This document shows positions 10,360 through 21,649 of a stretch of 64,000 bases of DNA, piece after piece. How positions within the stretch are numbered: position 1 is the stretch's first letter; each line of letters opens with the position of its first letter. A model generated the notes under the pieces. It searched no databases and was not told where the DNA came from. It saw only the letters and a program-made list of their open reading frames with translations. The position numbers and the translations under genes are program-made. The stretch lies in assembly GCA_020726505.1 (NCBI GenBank), contig JAHLEZ010000050.1, positions 1 to 64,000 on the forward strand, read 5' to 3'. The DNA comes from Leptodontidium sp. MPI-SDFR-AT-0119. Taxonomy: Eukaryota; Ascomycota; Leotiomycetes; Helotiales; Leptodontidiaceae.

Positions 10360-11400
10360 CTTCCTTCATCGCTAACTGTTAGTTGTACTTTTCGTACAGA
10401 TATTCAAAATTGGGTTGAATTCGAAATTTGATTTGAGTGGCGTGAGACAGCGAGGAGGTCTGCTTTATCAACACAAGAGGAGAAGCTGAGTCGAAGAATC
10501 TGGGGATGAGAACAACCCGCACTTATCCTCCAACCGAGGTCGAAACGGATAAAACTTTATGAGATAAACTATTTTCCTGGGGAAACAACGTAGAGTGTGG
10601 GGGCATGGGTCTGGGTTCGACTGTGTAATAGAGTTCGATACTCTCTTAGGCTAAACTTCATACGGCTGAACCCTATTGCTACTACGACTAAGTTCCATAG
10701 GCCCACTTGTCAGGCGTTTAAGTTTTGGAGGCTGGTTTAACTTAGTAAGTCCAGTACCACTCGTTCTTTGAGAACAGTAATAGTATTGTCCGCTCCGGGG
10801 AAAAGAGGTAAAATAGTCGTCTCGGGGTCCGATTAGCAGCCCGGCAATGACTAGTAGAAACCTAAGTACCTATCGCCCTTATCTCCGATTCTCCAGAATT
10901 AACCTTCGGTACAAGCCGTAATGATGACCAACACCGGCATTAGTAATTTTTGCCTTTGTTGAAGTGCATTAGGTAGTTTACCAAAACAAGTGCTTGTATC
11001 TGCATTAGTCCATCACAAGTATTGAGTTCAAGCTGTGATTTATCTGCCGCCCGTTTTTCCAGCAAATGCGAGAGGACTGGGTGAGGGCCGCCTTGGTAGC
11101 TCAAATCACATGCATGCCAAGTGACAAGCATTTCATGTTTAGAGTTCCGAGTTACTCAGCTCGACCGCTTCTCCAGATGTGCATGTTAGCCCTGTCTCCC
11201 CAGCTAAGCTGCTGAGGAAAGCAACGCAGGATTTGTAATTCCACAGAAGGGAGAAGTTCACCCTGACACCCAAATAAGCACAGATGGACTTGCCCACCGG
11301 AAGCTGTTTGCCTATATCTTTCAAGTCTCCCTTGATCTGACCTCAAGAGACACACTCACCAACTTCGCTACTTATTCACCATTACAGCTCCTAAACCACC
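10360..11400. other. Intergenic, no supportable gene
   Basis: AT-biased DNA with only short shadow ORFs. Some stretches (about 10600-10900) look like RIP-eroded repeat but I cannot name the element. The last ~60 bases before 11413 are the CT- and A-rich leader of the dehydrogenase gene. Confidence 0.5.
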
Positions 11401-11412
11401 CAATAACTCGCC

Positions 11413-12260
11413 ATGGCAGCTCAAGTCGTCCTCATTCTTGGAGCGGGAGCCAACGTCGGCGCGAAGACCGCCGAGGTGTTCGCAAAGAATGGTTACAAGG
11501 TCGCTCTCGCAACACGGACGATTACCCATCACAAGGACAACACCAGAGATCTCGTCATCCAGGCCGACTTCGCCGAGCCCTTGTCAATCAAATCAGTATT
11601 CGACGAGGTGAAGGCCAAGATCGGAACTCCAAACGTCATCGTCTACAATGGTGCGTATTCTCGTCCCGTCATTGCAGAAACCAAACCTACGGTACTCTAT
11701 GTGGAAAAGTGTGCTTTGCTGATCTTTTCTTATAGCCGCTGCTGCAAATTTCAATCCTGATCCATTCGCTCACACCGTCTCCAGCTTCGCCGCGAACCTC
11801 GCCGTGAACACGACGAGTGTATATGCGGCAGCTAAGGAAGCCGTAGCCGGTTTTGAGACCCTGCCATCCGACACGAACAAAACCTTCATCTTCACCGGCA
11901 ACTTCCTGCCTTTCATGCCCATGCCTAGCCTCCTGCTCGATCTTGGCGTGGGGAAGAGTGCGACCGCTCATCTGATTCAGGGCTTGGCCACCGTGTACGC
12001 CGAGAAGGGTTTCAAGTGAGTCGAGAGAACCTCACGCACGGAGAATTGAAGGGGAAACGGGTGAACTAGAGCTGACGGTGACTTTCTTCAACAGTTTCTA
12101 TTTTGGTGACGAGAGAAAGGCCGATGGAACCCCGGCCAATTATGAGATCAGTGGGGAGAACCATGCCAATTTCTATCTGGAGCTTGCGTCAAAGAAGGAG
12201 CAAGGACCCTGGAATGCTAGCTTCGTCGGCTCAAAGTATGTTGATTTTAGCAAGAAGTAG
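11413..12260 (+). CDS. Short-chain dehydrogenase/reductase (SDR), three exons
   Basis: join(11413..11650,11736..12015,12095..12260) gives 227 aa in frame; both introns are GT-AG. The N-terminus has the nucleotide-binding GAGANVG loop (TGxxxGxG-type) after a hydrophobic beta strand. VIVYN gives the NAG-like strand end. SVYAAAKEA carries the YxxxK catalytic pair. The C-terminal FYFGDERKADGTPANYEISG segment is typical of small fungal SDRs of the NmrA-less, classical type. It uses NAD(P)H for an unknown carbonyl or alcohol substrate in the cytosol. No stops or frameshifts, so it looks functional. The neighbours are decayed, so no cluster role can be argued. Confidence 0.88.
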
Positions 12261-12479
12261 GCTTCACGATGCTCTGAACTTCTTGGTCCAGGGCGAGGAC
12301 ATGGGTGTTTGTAAACTTCAAATATATTTGGTACATCATGCCCACTCGAACACTCGTTACACTCCCACGTACGTACCATTTGCTAGTGATCAAAGGTTTG
12401 CCGGAAATGGCCAATATGTTTGACATTTCAGTTGTATTTGGCAATCCTGTTCGCCAGAGTAGGCCCAAATATGACTAGA

Positions 12480-12784
12480 TTATGAGCTGAATTTAACACG
12501 GCTCATCACACTCTGGTCAGCCAACCTAAAAGAGTTATATAGTGAGATTTTTTTTCCCAAGGAAATAGATTCATGTTGAGGCTAGCTTGGCAATTGAAAT
12601 CGGAGGTGGAATGGATTTAAAGACGCAGGGGGGCGATGTTCACACTCTCAGTGTCTGGTTAGTAGCTTACATACAGCTTGCGGCGCAGGAAGTAAACAGT
12701 GTAAGCTCGGCTATTCAACAGCAAGGCTGAGGTAAGATAGGGGCACTCGCTATCACTACTTATACAATTCGTAAGCGAATAGCT
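12480..12784. other. Intergenic between convergent genes
   Basis: No ORF with support. It is the 3' flank shared by the dehydrogenase (plus) and the dioxygenase (minus). Confidence 0.5.
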
Positions 12785-13708
12785 TCATGTCCAATAATAT
12801 GTAAACATCTCTGCCCCCATCATCTCATCCCCATACTTCTGCGCCTTACCATTTCCACCAGCGCCCGCACAAACAATCAGCGGTAAGAAGTGCTCTACCC
12901 CGTGCTCCGGATGCATGTCTTTCGCGCCTGGAAGGTCCCGCCACTGCTCCAAACCCTTCTGTCTCTCGGCGGGATCTTCTTGCTGCACCACCTTAGAAAG
13001 GGCTTTGCTCCACTCGATATTCCGCGGACGAAACTTCTTGTCGTGAACACCGCCTTTCATGAAAAGGCCGATGTTATGAAAGGACGCGGCACCAGAGCCT
13101 ACAATGGCGATGTTGCGGTCGCGGAGGGAGGAGAGGGCAACACCCATTTTTGTACAATTCGCGAGGGGACTCGGAGTCGAGGACTGAGAGTTGCACTATG
13201 GGGACGTCGGCGCTGGGGTTTATGAGGAGCATTGGGACGAATACTCCATGATCCCATCCTAAATACAATCCATACGTCAGCTAAATTGGTTCTATATTAG
13301 GACGAGAAAGTGGCAGAAAGGCGGTGCCTGGAACGTACCCCCGCTTGGAATCCATCACAGGCTCCATGGCCGCGCTTTGCAGTGCATCAAATACTTCCTG
13401 CGCAACTTCGGGACTACCAGGCGCACTGTACTGTACTTGAACTTGAAAGTCTCGGGTGGAAATCCTTTGTAGTCGAAGTACAAGTCGTTCTTTTGTCCAT
13501 TGGAGATCGTGGGTTTCCGCTCACTCCAGTGCGCCGTCACAATAACAATTGCTCGCGGCTTGTTGGGCGTGCCGAGGCGCAGGAGTTCCGGCACCTTTGT
13601 CCTCAGTGACTTGGCGATTTCAGCGCTTCCGGGGTCACCCATTAATGGGAGAGGGCCGCCGCCATGGCAGATGGCGATTGAGGCTGCGCGGGCCATGATT
13701 GCGGACAT
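12785..13708 (-). pseudogene. LigB/4,5-DOPA-type extradiol dioxygenase, frameshifted
   Basis: From ATG 13708: an N-terminal ICHGGGPLPLMGD (metal-ligand His), then IVIVTAHWSE (second His), an intron at about 13259-13338, WDHGVFVPMLLINP (third His), VGSGAASFHN, EHFLPLIV, and a terminal EMFTYYW. This is the whole class III ring-opening dioxygenase fold used on catechols such as DOPA, with Fe or Zn. Two frame breaks interrupt it. One is a 5-bp tandem duplication (13425-13434); the other is one extra A in a five-base A run (plus strand T run near 13147). They fall on opposite sides of the intron, so no single splice choice repairs both. Either decay or indel error. Confidence 0.78.
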
Positions 13709-13924
13709 GCTCTTTTGTTCGTAAAGTAGATGGGAAGGAACACTGAAGAGCATATGATGATGAAGTTGAGAACAAAATCGAGAGAAACTCTTGCCAGTAC
13801 GGAGGACCCGGTCATAAGTCTTGCAACCAGCCACTTGCCAGGGGGGTGCGCAACCTGACAGGGAGTAAAGCGTCAATTCAGTGATCTATTCTACCTCCCT
13901 CTGCTCTCATGCACCCTATCTACG

Positions 13925-14620
13925 TTCCTATTTCTACCCTTTCCACTTCCCTCTCTATATTCATTGCCTCCTCCGCAATCAATTATCTTCTGAATATGCT
14001 CAGGGATCCTCTTTATCCACTCTTGGATCTTCTCTTGTGGGAGCTTCTCCCAACACTCCAACCAGTCCTTTTTTAGCTGTTTCTCACTACTTGCCACACC
14101 TCTCTTTGTCGTCTGTCTCTTCATCCGAAACCAGCAAGGCTCAATTGGTCCAATCCTTGTGATCCAAGCACCATTGTAATCGTGTGAGTTTGTTCTGGTT
14201 CGTAAGACCGGGTTTTGTAGTTGGTTTACAAGGCTTATAGCCCTTGCGGCGGAGAACGCGGTGAACTGTGCGAGCGGATATACCATTGTGGACAAGAGGA
14301 GAGACGAGGTTGGCAATCGCTTGGGTAGAGAGGAGACGTGTAGTTGAGTTCTTTGAAATTGCCTCAATTACCTTCTCTTCTACCTCTAGTGTAACCTTCT
14401 TTGGTCTGCCGGCTCGTGGTGCGTCCTCTACGTACGCAAGAAGAATCGTAGGGTTCGTTTCGGGAGTATATCCTCGTTCCTTAGCTCTCTACTCGATTCG
14501 TCCAATCGTAGACTTGTTTTGCCCAGTTTTGTCGACGATTTCGGTGATTGGACGCTTTAATTGGAGCATTGTGAGCGCTTGCGCGCGTGTAGCAGGATCG
14601 TACGGCTTGTTAGGGGCCAT
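13925..14620 (-). pseudogene. Internally deleted Tc1/mariner transposase
   Basis: From ATG 14620 it reads MAPNKPYDPATRAQAL, a helix-turn-helix, a RAGRPKKVT linker and a second HTH ending HRVLRRKGYKP, as in fungal Tc1 transposases. Soon afterwards it jumps to the C-terminal tail (EKIQEWIKRIPEHIQKII, then GGNEYREG). The DDE catalytic core between them is missing, and TAG/TAA stops occur. It cannot transpose itself. Confidence 0.75.
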
Positions 14621-14671
14621 AGTGAGTCTATTAGAGAGGCTAAAGGAAGTAAAAAGAAAGAGAGTGTAGTA

Positions 14672-14832
14672 CTTTGGTCTTGGGATAAATAATCACACCC
14701 CTGAGGGTGTTAGAGCACAGACAGATCAAGGCTTTTGGGCCAATAAGTAAACTACTACCACTCAGTTTGTATATGGAAAGTGCTAGAAAGTATAAGCCCT
14801 CAGGGGTGTGATTATTTATCCCAAGACCAAAG
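14672..14832 (+). mobile_element. 161-bp Tc1/mariner-type MITE flanked by TA
   Basis: Bases 14672-14707 (CTTTGGTCTTGGG...) are the exact reverse complement of 14797-14832, and both ends are flanked by TA, the Tc1/mariner target duplication. The 89-bp centre has no ORF. It lies about 50 bp upstream of the Tc1 transposase remnant, so it may be a solo MITE or that element's terminal region. I found no matching repeat at the far end of the transposase, which favours a separate MITE. Confidence 0.75.
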
Positions 14833-15334
14833 TAGAAGAGAGGATAATTGGGTAAAAAGGGGGTTTGAGATCGCCCAATTAGGAAGGACAGGGGCCCCTG
14901 CCACCCCCCTGCAGTGGCGTACGCCAGTTGCAAGACTTATGGCCGGGTCCTCCGTACAAACTGCCTGCCATGATGCTTCGCGGTCCAGCTGCGCTACGCT
15001 CTATGATTGGATCAAATGCTGTGGAAGGCGCTGTGCGTAGCGATTGGCCATCGATCGCGCGAGACTGGACCAGCCAGAATTTATGCGCGGTGGAACGACG
15101 AAGTCCAAAAGTGAGTGTCCCCAGGTGGGCGTGCAATCTGGAAAAAATGGGGACAGACAGCATCATCGCGATCTTGAAACCATAAGCCCGAATCCCGAAT
15201 CAACGAATGAACCTTACAATGTGGCGTGTGGATCAAGAATCAGGGAGATAAGCACTCATCAGGACCTAAACTCCGTTCGTGCAACTGTCATGGCTGATCA
15301 CCTCACACGCTTCTGGCCCTGGAGCATCGCTGGG

Positions 15335-15496
15335 TGTTGGGAGTGGGGCACATGGTCGTCACGTGGCACCGCGCACTAGCGTGGTGAGGGGCCTTAAGCT
15401 CCTCCACCCTCCTCCTTCTTAGACAACTAAGCCTATCAACCAAAAGTCACTGTATCTACTCGAGTAGTATTGGTGAGTTACCCTGTGTAACCAACA
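15335..15496. mobile_element. Solo LTR, family A, copy 1
   Basis: Begins TGTTGG and ends CCAACA, with the perfect 5-bp duplication CTGGG at 15330-15334 and 15497-15501. The same 162-163 bp sequence occurs in reverse orientation at 51445-51607 with its own different duplication. No retroelement interior lies beside it, so it is a solo LTR formed by LTR-LTR recombination. Internal orientation is not determined. Confidence 0.88.
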
Positions 15497-15499
15497 CTG

Positions 15500-16400
15500 G
15501 GAGTTTCTGCCGTTGGGAGTCGTAGCGCTTGATCTGTCAACGCGTAGCTCGCTTTCCTTCAGATTGAGGGCAGACGGTTCGTTGGTCAGCCCTGCTGGAA
15601 GTGTGGGTGGAAATCCAAGCCTGGGCGTGAAATTCGTCGGGGATGGATCATGTTTTAGTCTTCCGCCCCTAATTTGCCATGTAGAGGATTCAGAATCACG
15701 GCACGGAGCGCAAGATGTAACGATTCTGAAGATGTTGTGTCTAGCAGAATTAAGGTTATAAGACAGAATTGAAACGGTTTGGCGGTCGAGAGAAGGCTAT
15801 CCTTCTCCATGTTTTTGGGGTTGAAATTGGATGAGGTTTGGTTAAGATGTCTCGTATTTGGGACACGCCTTGTAGGAGGCCGAGCTTTTCCATCCGATGA
15901 ACCTTCTAGGGATCTGTCCGAGGTCTAGAACCATGCGATTTGCATGGACGGCGCATACACTTGTGCAGAGCAGGATGCATAAACGGCCTGGTTCGCCTGC
16001 ACTTTTGACTGTTTGTGATTTCTCGGTCACTTCAAAATGAGAACAGTGGTGTTCGTGGCTTCAATAACATCAGAGATGGGGAGATGTAAACACAGCTCAA
16101 TCTTGTGTGGCGTGAAGGCAATAACTGGAAAGGTCTGGGAGCTGTGCTCAGAAATGCGCTGACATTCTGTATAGCAACCCCTGTGGAAAAACTGTAGATT
16201 TCCAGCATAAAAATCGCCTCTATCCATAATAACTATACAAGACTAACTATACCGGCGTACAATATCTATGCAGACCCTGTGCTTCCACAGAACTGCCCAG
16301 AGCTTAGGGAAGACCTCACCAGAGATCGTTCAGTAGACATCTGTCGATCCCGATGATGCCATATCCATCCTCGCTCTGTCGCTGTCGGAGGGAAGACCAC
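15500..16400. other. Intergenic, only weak ORFs
   Basis: Short ORFs (for example 15513-15761 plus) have no recognisable domain or paired splice signals. This is the 3' flank of the RTA1-like gene. Confidence 0.4.
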
Positions 16401-16410
16401 GTGCCTCAGA

Positions 16411-17554
16411 CTAGGTGGAGTTTGACAGACCGTTCGATGCCTGAAGGTGCATATTTTCCACGCCCTCAGCATCCCAAGAAATTGTCTCGGCCCCCCTCTT
16501 TTGACGGAATCCAATGTTCGAGACGTAGTGCGCAGGATGGAAGATGTTGAAGAGAACGATGCAAGGAAGCATCACAGTCGCCTCGAAGACGTAGAAGCAC
16601 CACTCGTGAGTGATGAGGTGGCCATGCTCGCCTTGGTTGAATTCAATCATGCAGTAGATCGATCGAATCTACATTCAATCCTCTCTATCAGCGCTATAAT
16701 TGGTACTAAGCAGCTCATACCAGACGGACAGAGTAGAAAAGAGCGACTTACAAAGATCAGTATAGCAGAAACATTAACAGCCCACAAGAACTTAGTCCAC
16801 TTGCTATCCGGCCAATTCTGGCGAAAGCTCCTCGACACGAAATGAAACCTAATAGCAATAACGAGGAACAATCCAAAACAGAGCAGTTGAATAGCAAGCC
16901 CAACTTTCATTATTTTGAATGCGTTTAGCACGGTCTGGGGATTGTCGCTGGTCACTTGGACACCTCCCAGAATTTGGACAAAGGCTAGGACGTCATAGCC
17001 GACGAAGATGGGCGTCATCCAGCGCGGCGTGACCCAGAGGGTTTTGAACGTTCGCAATCTTAGCGGGGTTACGTGGAGGACGACTTGGCCCTGGAGAGAA
17101 CGTTAAATCCCTCTTTCGGGTAGGGTGAAAGGAAGACTTTACCATTGCCATGTAACAAGATGCTGCGATGACTGCTGGTGCAAGAAAGACACACAGGAAC
17201 TGGATACTGTAGGGTACTGGCTTGCCTTTAGTCCTTGTGCATCAGGATGTGGGATCAAGCGAACTCACCCATCTCAGTCGGCATTCTGACAGAGATGATT
17301 CTAGCGATGTAGCCAATTGCTTCCATCAAAGCTGCAATGACCATGAAAATCCAGAACCAACACTTGAGAGCGAAGTACTGGTAGACTGTCACGATACAAG
17401 GGATCGTGTACAGAACCGCGAAAACAATAGCTGCTGGTAAAGAGGGTTCATAATCGAAGTAGTTCCCTGAAAGATTGTCAGCAGTAGGTCCTCTTGTCAT
17501 GGATATGAAGCTAAAAGTGATCTGGGGGAATATACGTTCAGCCATCTTGAACAA
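16411..17554 (-). CDS. RTA1-like seven-TM membrane protein, four exons
   Basis: complement(join(16411..16668,16752..17090,17143..17216,17269..17554)) gives 318 aa in frame with GT-AG introns throughout. Seven hydrophobic segments can be followed (AIVFAVLYTIPCIVTVYQYF; WFWIFMVIAALMEAIGYIAR; IQFLCVFLAPAVIAA; ILGGVQ region; the LAIQLLCFGLFLVIAI helix; FLWAVNVSAILIF; FEATVMLPCIVLFNIFHP). Family hallmarks are GYIAR after TM2, IRSIYCMIEF before TM6, and NIFHP near the end. RTA1/RTM1 proteins are fungal plasma-membrane proteins linked to lipid translocation and resistance to toxic compounds (aminocholesterol, molasses toxins); the transported substrate is not established. No stops; likely functional. 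Confidence 0.88.
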
Positions 17555-17559
17555 GATCT

Positions 17560-18440
17560 GCTGCGAGTTGGAGTATAAAGGTACAGAACCGAACAGAATT
17601 GGGTCGAAAGTAGCCGAGATCCTTGTGAGAAGAAACTAATCAAGATGTTATGAGAATGAAAGAACTCAAAGAGTGCGAAACGAGGGAGTCAAATGTTGTG
17701 AACGCAGAGATGGGGGTTCAAGAAAGAAATGGATGTGTTGCGGTGAAGCTCAAAGACAATGAACTCGGTTGGGAGTGATCAGCGAGATCGAGATCAGGGG
17801 GAATCCAGCCGATCAGATCAGCAAGCAGCGCTGTGTTGAATTTGTCAGTACTGCAAGCCCCTGGTTGAAACTGGGTATATAGTCAGCGATCCCCTCCTGT
17901 ATTCTAGAATAATGAGAATATGATGATCAACCAATCAGAGCACCAAACTCATCACGCTGCACACTTGCAACAGCCAGGCTTGGTATTTCAAGGAAACGCC
18001 CGTAGTTCTGGATATCTCCTGCTGGGTACTCAAACAGCACAGCCATCGAGGAGTCGTCACCTCGCTAGAAACGACTAAACCAAAGGAGCCGTTGATAGGT
18101 GCAGACGGTCAGAAAACTGCTTCAAACTCTGCAGACCCTGGAGAGATATGTATGCGTGCTAGGACCCTCTTCTCCCACTTCAGCACTTGGATCGTTCGAT
18201 GCCTCGTCATCCGCGGGTTCCCATTGGCAGCATTAAGATTAGACACCTCGTCTGCCGCCTTTCTCCAGAGTCAATTTTGCCTGGCTATTTTGGTTCCGTA
18301 TGCTTGCCAAGGCATCATTCCTCCCAACGCTTGTTCACCCCTTGTGTTATCTGGCTTAAAGAATGCTTGTCGCGAGACAGCGTACAGAAACCACGAAAAT
18401 TTGTAGAGTTGGCCCACCCTGGTATTATTGCCCACAAAGG
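17560..18440. other. 5' flank of RTA1-like gene and unassigned DNA
   Basis: No gene I can support. ORFs at 18092-18465 are short and lack domain similarity or splice context. Confidence 0.4.
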
Positions 18441-18449
18441 AGTCTTGTG

Positions 18450-21400
18450 TAGGGCTGGCAATTGAAGCTGAATTTTTTGAATTTTTTGAATGAAACTTGA
18501 ATCGAATGAATCGAATATTCGTATGTACGATTTAAGGAATTCCGGCCTCTGATTCGTTAGATTCAAAGCTTTTAAAAGTCGATTCGAAGGATTCATTGAA
18601 TCGGCCTTGAATTCTTGACCTAAATATCTAATCTAACAGTACTTCCCTTGTACCTAATTTGACAGCAATTCCCTATATTATTCGACTTGTAAATCTTTGT
18701 AAAAATAAGTCTTATGCCTTGTGTGTATAATTAAGCTGTTTGAGTAGCTATTGGAGTCGATGTTGGAGTTGTAGGGGCGGAGGGAGCGGGGATCGGAGGA
18801 ATTGTAGTTGTCGAAGATCTAAGAGGATCGGATATAATGGTATTTGTGTTTTACTTTTGTAAGGAAATTGCATACAAATTAAGGACTAACTTACCCTCTG
18901 TTAATTATCCTACCACATTGTTAAGACGCCATAAAATACTATTCTTTGGTGCTTGAATATCAAGCTCTATTGCCGCCTTAATTAAAGCTATATTAATAGT
19001 ATCTTCCGATTCGTACGGACTTCATAAAAGCGTTAACACTCGTACAGTTTTTAACTTTAACGAATAACGTCTAATACCGTACTTATCTCTGTAACCACTA
19101 AATAGTTGTTTAACGTCAACTTCTGAAGTAGAGCAGGGCAGTAGGTCTCTAGTTGTTGCGGCAAGATGAGGCCATTGGAAGGTATGCTTTTTCTATTAAA
19201 CGCGTACGAAATTAGGAGAATCGTTATTGGCCTAGTCCATAAGTGTCAACTGAAACTAGCGTTTAAGTTCTGCCTGGAGAAGTGCTGTACTTATTGTTAT
19301 ATTCTGCTCGTGTTGTTTTTGTAAGGCCTTCTAACGTGCTACCGATAAACTGGCAGGACGAGTCTCTAATAGAGCTGTAGATAATAGTGGAGCTGTTACA
19401 GGAGTACTAGTAACGCCAGTTTGAGGCCATTCTCTCTTGAAATATCTTTGAACGGTTAAGAGAATCGAATTAGCCTTGTTTGGCATTATATCCTTGATTA
19501 ACGACGTGCGGTAGCGAGGATCAAGAATATAAGCAGCGTACAGCATAGTATGCTTTTTCAGCTTCCTAATGTACTTCACGTGCTTTATTTTGCCCTGCTT
19601 AAAAGCAACGCGAATTGATTGGTTAAGCTGTAAATAGATACCAAAGCTAGTTGTAACCTTCTCTATTAAGTCGTCCAAATCCCAGTACAACTTCAAGCTT
19701 CGTATTATTGACGGTATTGCTTTTGAAACGCGAAGAGTGATCTATTTGAAAGGTGTTAGTACGTGCGCAAGTTGGGTTAGAGACACGATCTCTTTAGCGG
19801 TAAGTAAGAGACACTTGACTTGAGAGTGAGAGTTGCAAAAGTCACTATATTTGGTTTCGAGTTTGAGGTACTGAATAATTATATTATAAGCAGAATTCCA
19901 ACGCGTATCAACGTCGTAAATTGGCTTTTGATTCGATGCTCGTGGTAGCTTCGCCTAATCTTCCTTTCTCTGCGAACTCCGTAAAATCTAGAAGTTAAGA
20001 AATCTGACTTTGGTAATAGCGCTGCGATTACTATCCTTAGGGATAATATAGTCCGTGCTTTTGAAAGTTTTTTCTTATGAATTTAAAGTCTTTTTTGCTT
20101 TAATAGCAGAGCTAGCTTTAAGGGAGGAAAGAACGTTTTTGTAGATTAGATTGATTACGTGAGTAAGACAACGAATGAAGCTTAATTTTCTATGGAACCG
20201 CATTCGAGGTCGTATAGGAGAAGGCCGGTCGTCGTACTCTTCTCTCAAGCGTTGAAAAAGGTAGTAGCAAAGGGTGCCGTTGTTGCTAGCGTTGTCCCCC
20301 GTGATAGTAAAGAGCTTGTGTTTTAGCTTTAACTCCTCTATGAGCTTTATGGTGATCTCTGCCAGACGTTCTCTAGTGTGTTTCCCTTTAACCTGTATAA
20401 ATTCGAGCACCTCCTCTCTCTCTTCGAAGTCTGGAGTATACTAATGGCCGATAATTGCGAAGATCGGCTTTTGATTTGGACTAGTTCATATATCGAGGGT
20501 GAAGGAGATTGTAACAGTCGATGCCGTTGAAGGGCAGCAGGAGGGATCACAGTATGGCAGAACAAGTAACAGGCGACAATGTGTGTAGATTGCTGAGTGG
20601 AAGTACAGATTGGCGTTCAGAGATCAAACTCAAGCTTGTCCCTCCAAGGAGGTGACTAAGTCTAGCATATATACTAGACTCCTCTTCCATTTCGGAGTTG
20701 TCCACCAATTCGGAGTTCTCCATTAAGTCGGAGTTCCCCGTCTCTTGTCCCTTGGTACCTATGGACCTCTTACTACATTGGTACCTCCTATTACATAGAG
20801 CCTAAGGCTCATGTTACAGAGATCGAGACGCAATTGACATTAAGATTATACCGTAACTTGTCGCGGCGAACTAGGAAATCGTTGTAGATATGGTTCCGTA
20901 GAGTCACTCGATTCTTGTAGGCACATTGGTTTTTGTGCGTAAGAAATATCTCTTAAAACTCCTTGGTTTTAATTATAAAAAATGGCTGTTGAGTCTTCAC
21001 AAACCAACGACGTGTAGACTCTTTAGTAGTGAGTTTGGCTCACGGCATTGGCTTACCACTTTAATTATTAAGTTCCTTATAATCGCCGCCGCCGATAGCA
21101 TTAGAATAATCGTGGATTCGTGTAAAGTGAGAGTTTTTCGTGATGCCGTAGGCCTTTAAATGCTTGTCTATTCTAGAGGTGACTCCTTTATGGTTTGACT
21201 CTAGAACAACGTATTTTTGGCCTAAGTGACTAAAGGCTAAATACCTCTTACAATACCACTTATACTCTTAAAGAACCTTGGGTCCGGGGCTATCCTCTGT
21301 CTCTGTGTAAAAGACGCTAGGACGGAGTTCACAGTGCATATACCAATACACGTGGCTACTCTTGTCTCTCTTCCTCTTCTCAATCTTCTCCCTACCAAGG

Positions 21401-21545
21401 GCCCATTTCTTGATAGCATCTATCTTCTCATCCTCTGTCATTCTAGTATTCGCAAATTCGGGTTCGGGGACGTCAACAACAATCGTATCTTCGTCATTGG
21501 AATCCTGGTATTCATCACTGCCAGGAGGGGGATTATTCGCAGGAG
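18450..21545 (-). pseudogene. hAT transposase pseudogene, copy 1 (with LTR insertion)
   Basis: Minus-strand reading through stops gives MTEDEKIDAIKKWALGREK near 21430, a BED-finger-like part, YNLNVNCVSISFTLDI then TSPN, KHKLFTITGDNASNN (20,300), and ILDPRYRTSLIKDIM (19,500). These are landmarks of fungal hAT transposases. Many TAG/TAA codons replace Gln/Trp as in RIP. The left end at 18450 reads TAGGGCTGG, a hAT-type terminus, with flanking GTCTTGTG. I could not find the matching right end near 21.5 kb. A family B solo LTR is inserted at 20510. Confidence 0.75.
20510..20818 (+). mobile_element. Solo LTR, family B, copy 1, inside hAT copy 1
   Basis: Starts TGTAACAG and ends TGTTACA, flanked on both sides by GAGAT (20505-20509 and 20819-20823). 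A second copy, about 97-98% alike by eye, lies at 50433-51135. Removing the LTR and one duplication restores the hAT reading frame across the site, so it inserted after the hAT. It contains a CATATATACTAG promoter-like box. Confidence 0.9.
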
Positions 21546-21640
21546 GGTTTAGGGTTAGGGAACGGGAACGGGAACGGGCAGCGGGAACGGGCAGCGGGAA
21601 CGGGAAGCGTTAGGATTAGGGTTTGAGGTTAGGGTTAGGA
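21546..21640 (+). repeat. Interstitial telomere-like TTAGGG / GGGAACG tract
   Basis: TTTAGGGTTAGGG is followed by several GGGAACG-like units, then TTAGGATTAGGG and GGTTAGGGTTAGG. It lies exactly between the 5' end of hAT copy 1 and the start of a Fot1-like fragment. TTAGGG is the usual telomere unit of filamentous fungi. Confidence 0.65.
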
Positions 21641-21649
21641 ATTTAAACT

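Noticed and set aside
21362..21613. 83-aa plus-strand ORF ending in Arg/Glu and Gly/Arg repeats
   Set aside because: Antisense to hAT copy 1, and its repeat part is the telomere-like tract.
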